A DNA stretch of 64,000 nucleotides from Humulus lupulus. Taxonomy: Eukaryota > Streptophyta > Magnoliopsida > Rosales > Cannabaceae. Shown one piece after another: positions 59,616-64,000 of the stretch. The position numbers were made by a program, and so were the translations under genes. The notes beneath the pieces were generated by a model. The model was given only the letters and a program-made list of their open reading frames with translations. It was not told the DNA's origin and ran no database searches. Every line of letters starts with the position of its first letter. The stretch's first letter is position 1. Location of the stretch: assembly GCF_963169125.1 (NCBI RefSeq), contig NC_084795.1, forward strand, positions 188,640,214 to 188,704,213, given 5' to 3'.

Positions 59616-60678
59616 GCATTTTGGGCCAACTAGAGAGCATGTTTGGCCGATCAGAGGCCACGCTCAACTTGTATAGTGAAAAATTTGTTCCCAGCCAGTA
59701 GTTTACTTCTTTTTCTCATACTTTTGTGAAGACAATAGCTGCTTAGCAGCCTTGCTATTTTTCTCGTACGACCGAGCTATTGGCATTTATAATTTACTTT
59801 TCTTGGCTAACATGAAACATTCTAAGTCTTTTTAGAGTTAAAACATTATAAGTTTTTTGTGAATAGTAAAGTCACTCTGATGTATGCCTTATATTTTCGC
59901 ATGAGTACTTAGTTTTCAAACTTAGAAATTCTAGACATTTCATAAGTCCCTACTAAGTATACTTTCTCACACTCTTATTGCTCTAACATTTTATGAGCAT
60001 AATGTTTATTGTCACACGAATATTTGCTTCTAACTTGAAATTTTGAAAAATTCCAAGTTACTTAAGCTTTGTCAAACAAGTTAGCTTAATGGCCTTTTTT
60101 GACTTCGAAAATTTACAAGTCAGCCTAAAAAAAACAAATATCTTAACTCGTGCTCTTATTGCATGTGTTAAATTATATACCAGTATACCCCATGTGCCCC
60201 CCAAGTGATTAAGGGTTGAAATATCCTTGGTCACTTGCTACTTGACCGAATATGTTCAAGCAGTTAATGACTCGTGAAACACATAGAATATATGGAAAAT
60301 GTTCGAACAGTTGAACACTGCTTGAATGTACTGAGTGGTTGAATACTGTCTGATTTTATCAACCAGTTGAAAATTTTTCAAAAAATTAACACACATGCAT
60401 ATTTGTAGCAAGAATCGACCACGCTGCGCATAGTCTCTTTTATTACTCATACATTAAAAAGGGACAAAATGTGTCTAATAACGAGTCTTAAACAATAAAA
60501 ATTCTTCAAAAATAAATGACTGGTCAGCAAATAACCAGCTCATAAACCAAACTTAAATAACAAGTTAAACAACTTGAAATTAAGCTACCACTCTGAAAGC
60601 GGTATTTAGTGATAATATATCCATAGACGCTCACCATTCCAATGGTTCCTAATCAAGCTTCGTTCACCCAATCTTATC
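59616..60678. other. Spacer between accessory ORF 1 and gag, no gene seen
   Basis: Probable 3' untranslated sequence of accessory ORF 1, then AT-rich DNA with ACTGGTCAGC-type motifs (60520-60545) like those in 55260-55560. If this is one element, its protease, RT and integrase, expected here on the minus strand, are deleted. Confidence 0.45.
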
Positions 60679-61437
60679 CTAGCACTCTAGCTCATGTCGA
60701 AGTGTCCGGGCATACCTCTCCCTTGCTTTGTTACTATCCCCAGCCAAGTGTGGACCTCCACATATAGTGTCTAAGGTAAAGTCCACAGGCCTGGGTTGCA
60801 AGGGTGGAGATCGATGTCGTTTAAACTCAGGATTGTTGTTGCTTCCTCCTCCTTGGTGTTTCTCTACTTGGTACTTTTTCAACTTGCCCGACCGGAGAAG
60901 AAATTATATCTCATCTTTGAGATGATTGCATTCATTCGTATCGCGACCATAATCTCCATCGAAATGACAAAACTTATTCATGTCTCCTTTACTCATCTCC
61001 TTCCTGATGGGTGGGGGTTTTCGGTAGGGAACCTCCTGATGACTAGCGAGATATATTTCTGCCCGACTGGCTGAAAGAGTGGTGTAATTAGTGAACCGAG
61101 GCTCATACTTGGTTGTCTTATCACTTGTACCCGATTTGGCTTTCTTTTCTTCATGGCGGTCAGACCCGTTATTCCCACGTTTCTTTCCACCATTTTGACC
61201 ATTTCCACCATTCTTAGGAGGGTCAACCGATCCGTCCCGATTGTTTATGCCCTTCTTCTCTTTCTCGATCGTGTCATCCAATTTCATATACTTGTCCGCT
61301 CGGTCAAGAAATTGTTGAAGTGTTGAAATCGGATTTCTATGTATACTATCCCACAAAGGTCTCTGGTAAGTGAGTCCACAGGATATGGCAACCATCTTCC
61401 CTATTTTCTTTCTCGCTCTTCCTATACCTCCGACCAT
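60679..61437 (-). pseudogene. Tat-type gag C-terminal fragment
   Basis: LWDSIHRNPISTLQQFLDRA, a Lys/Gly/Asn-rich basic linker, FCHFDGDYGRDTNECNHLKD (degenerate zinc knuckle) and, after one in-frame stop (60906-60904), TICGGPHLAGDSNKARERYA. This matches the gag end of element F (FGGPHLAGTSKGAQKRYVNE) but is a different, diverged element. The N-terminal half of gag is missing beyond about 61450. Confidence 0.82.
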
Positions 61438-62026
61438 TTTTGAGTTCTCAGAAATTCTAGACGATTGGCGTGAATCATCTTACTTCTGGGAAAATGGCAG
61501 GTGATATTTCAGAGTTAGGACTCGCCTTAACACCTATTTGCGCTTTTTCTCGAGTAAGTGCTTACTTATTTGTATTGAGTTTTGCATTTGCATCGGGCTT
61601 CATTTGTGGGTTCAGGTGCATGCTTTGGAACATAATTTTTGTGGCATTTGAGAAGCTGTTTTGTGTTTTCATAAGTCTTTTTAGGCACATTTTGACATTA
61701 TAAATTTTCAAAATAGCCCTCGATACATCTTATGCCACTTTCGTGTTTTTGGGCCTTCAGCTGGAATATGGGAAATTCCTAGATTCTAGTGAGGTTCATC
61801 ATCTCCGGTGGTGTTTTCTGGTCTGATCCTAGGCTCTGAGGACACCCCAAATTCTTAGAAAAATTGTCTCCTCTTCTCTCCGAGCAGTAGTCTGAGAGTC
61901 TTCCTTGTTTTGTCCACATTTTCTTCGGTCATGATACTAACTACTTGGTTTTTGTCTCAGATGTTTGAGGAATTGCTTTAGTGACACGAGCAAGGTTTCT
62001 ATCTTTTCAACCAGGAAATTTCTGAC
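61438..62026 (+). other. Presumed 5' region of accessory ORF 2
   Basis: No open gene. TTTGTCTCAG at 61951-61960 resembles a splice acceptor shortly before the ORF. The left edge abuts the truncated gag near 61450. Confidence 0.4.
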
Positions 62027-63171
62027 ATGGCCCGTGAACAAGGCGCGTCCGAGGACGATGCCAGGGCGGAAGCCCGAGAACTAGTTAGGGAGCTGGTCGT
62101 TCGTGCTGATGGCGTGGTGGCGGAAAGTCCAGGGCTATCAGACCTAAGGGGGTTGACCGTGGAAGAAGTCAACCAAGCTCCTATTCCATACCCCACTCAA
62201 ACGTACGAGGCTGATGGGTTTGAAGCGGAGGAGTACCACACCCTGCTCTGACACCCCAAGGCTCTGGAAGCCATTATGAGGCACTATGAGATCGCAAATA
62301 GGTGCCTCGTGTGCCTTTGTCAGGAATCTGAGAGGGTGCACCGTAGCGTCAATGGCCTCGACGCGTGGAGCCAAGCCCACCTAATGGCTGGGGCCACCCT
62401 GCCTTTGCATCAGTACTTTGTGGAATTTCTGAAGTATGTTGGGATAGCTCCCATCCAACTCTCCCCCAATGCTCACCAAGTACTTGCGAGGATGTATGTC
62501 CTGTACTGGAAGCGGAAATGGCCCGCACCTTCCTCGGCGAAAATCCTATACTTCTATAGCTTCCGCACCATCCCGAGGAAGAAGTCCAACTAGGATGGGT
62601 ACTACGCCCTGATAAAATATGTCGCCTCATCCCTTGACTACAAGGCTCCTCATCATAACGAGAACCATTTTCAAGATTACAAGGATGACTTTTTCTTCAT
62701 AAACGGGTTTCTAATCCGTAACAACCCGACCTTGATCCTTGACTTCTCCATGGTTGGTGAGTTTCTTCCCGATTTTTTCTTTTCCTTTGTTTTCTTGATC
62801 ACTTCGTGCTCTATACTTAGTAATTTCTTTGAATAGGCCCCTTCCGCCGGACTCCCTATGTCCATCTCTTCGAGGACCATCTCCAGGAGATGAAATCCCT
62901 CCCCAAGCAAGATTTGGATCTTAGCTTCCTGGTGATGGAGGATAACCTCATCGGGTCAGGACTTGTCAGTGCGCGGCCAAAGATCAGCAATCTCGAGCTT
63001 ACTAGGTACCGCCAGTCCAAGAAGTCTCGAGAGTTGGCATCCCGACACATCAATTACATTGATGGGAGCACCAGGGAGATTTTGAACCAGCAGCTTGCGG
63101 AGGAGCAGCTAGAGACTATCCGGGCCGCAGAGGTAGCCCGAGAAGCTCAAGAAAATCGGGAGTTCGAGTAA
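62027..63171 (+). pseudogene. Accessory ORF 2, homologue of accessory ORF 1
   Basis: ATG 62027 (MAREQGASEDDARAEARELV). In-frame stops lie at 62249 and 62591; otherwise one frame runs to 62756. The core AWSQAHLMAGATLPLHQYFV then EFLKYVGIAPIQLSPNA parallels AGATIHLHPFFRSIADYF-VSPSRLL of accessory ORF 1. A frame-preserving intron (62757-62836, GTGAGT to GAATAG) joins FSMVG to PFRRTPYVHLFEDHL. It ends at TAA 63171 after a helical EEQLETIRAAEVAREAQENR segment. Same gypsy-associated plant family; no proven function. Confidence 0.62.
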
Positions 63172-63610
63172 GAGCTTTAGGCGGGGATGGAGGTTTTTTA
63201 TCTTGCCCTAGGTAAATTGTCCCTTACTCTATACCATGCCTCTTATGTAGGGGATAGGATAAGTCTTGAGCATGTCTGGGCTTCTCCCGTCCTTCTTCAT
63301 TTGGCCAGATCACGATCCGACATTAGACTAGGGAAGAGCTTCAGGACTACCTAGACTTAATAGACATCTACCTTCACAGCCCGAGGAGACAGCTACCTCC
63401 TTGGGGCTTTGTACCCATAGACCGGGTGACCTCTCTCAAATCCAACTGGTTTTGCCAATATGGCACCAACTTGAGTTGTGAGAAGGGAGATAGGATTAGA
63501 CACCCTCAATGCCTACACAAAGACATAACTCATGGTTGGTTTTCGAGGAGCCTACAGTGCTGTTATATTTCATTTTGGAATTTGCACTAATCATCTCTTT
63601 GTTCTTGTAG
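63172..63610. other. Probable intron or spacer within accessory ORF 2 locus
   Basis: No convincing coding frame. It ends with TTTGTTCTTGTAG, a good splice acceptor, at 63598-63610. Confidence 0.4.
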
Positions 63611-64000
63611 ATCACATGGGGCTAGCTGACATTGCTCAGTTTTCCTTGAGGCTAGGAGCGCCCCCAAGCTCTTCGACTGCTGGGGAGTCATCGCGCCCTC
63701 GAGAGGATCTTGAACCCTCTCCACTAGCAAAAAGGCAGAGGGTTCCTACTCCCCCCACGAAAGTTCCTGCAGTAGGTCCGCCCTCGGTCTTGGAGGTTCT
63801 TTCCTCCCCCAGGCTGGCGAAGTGGTCCAAAGCTCAGACCAAATAGGGTTGGCGCCCCGAGCCCGACTCCCGGTATACCCCGAGAGGTATGAGGGGGCCC
63901 TCCTGGAGCAATATTAGAGGATAGTCTAGCATTTCAAGGCAAGGATGGAGGAAGGCAATAAGCTCCTCCATGAAACCGCGGAGGCCCTGCGCCAACTGAA
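63611..64000 (+). pseudogene. Accessory ORF 2, further exon running off the window
   Basis: After the acceptor at 63610 the frame reads DHMGLADIAQFSLRLGAPPS, then a Pro/Ser-rich part with AKRQRVPTPPTKVP (possible nuclear signal) and ends at TAG 63844. Beyond it, with stops, EEGNKLLHETAEALRQL suggests a coiled coil, as in accessory ORF 1. The 3' end is outside the window. Confidence 0.5.

Overview
The window is plant nuclear DNA made almost entirely of nested LTR retrotransposons. I found no host protein-coding gene, tRNA, rRNA or CRISPR array. The evidence for a plant is: Ty3/gypsy chromoviruses with an integrase-linked chromodomain, Tat/Athila-type gypsy elements, primer-binding sites complementary to plant initiator-Met tRNA, 5-bp target-site duplications (TSDs), and many solo LTRs. 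The species cannot be named from this sequence; it is probably a dicot with repeat-rich chromosomes.

Left nest (about 2355-35295). Remnant H (LTR piece 2355-4173 plus a scrap of its interior) was hit by solo LTR G (4495-5475 + 33543-34776, TSD AATCT). G was split by chromovirus B (5476-33542, minus strand, near-TSD CAACT/CGACT). B carries four later insertions: solo LTR K in its 3' LTR (5932-8420, TSD GTAAG), an extra 1.28-kb LTR-like block L (9458-10737), a 5'-truncated chromovirus C in its integrase (12507 to about 18378, minus), and a very young non-autonomous element M in its gag (21459-30332, plus, TSD CATTA). M has two 2212-bp LTRs that differ at one base and a 4.45-kb interior with no coding capacity. 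Its leader matches that of element D, so a D/C-type chromovirus probably mobilises it. Between its primer site and gag, B has an extra, apparently spliced ORF.

Middle (35296-38180). Pieces of a plus-oriented LTR (J), a Ty1/copia-like LTR (36558 to about 37840), and the protease/linker end of a Tat-type element F.

Right nest (37850 to about 49640). F (minus; gag, protease, 5' LTR from 48986) was split by chromovirus D (38181-46138, near-TSD CCGAC/CTGAC). D has lost everything from the middle of its 3' LTR to its reverse transcriptase, and was itself hit by solo LTR N (39924-41855, TSD CATTC).

Far right (49640-64000). An LTR-like tail (O, ending 50963) comes first. Solo LTR P (51592-53948, TSD AAGAC) follows, sitting in AT-rich repetitive DNA with a possible Helitron 3' end. 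Then come parts of two Tat-like elements: a gag fragment on the minus strand (60679-61437) and two intron-containing accessory ORFs on the plus strand (57070-59615 and 62027 to the window end). These accessory ORFs probably lie antisense to the gag-pol of their elements.

Typical element logic applies: the LTRs give promoter and polyadenylation, gag forms the particle, PR-RT-RNase H-integrase copy and insert the element, and the chromodomain may steer insertion to heterochromatin. Here nearly every pol is dead through nonsense codons, truncation or nesting. Only M looks recently active, acting in trans.
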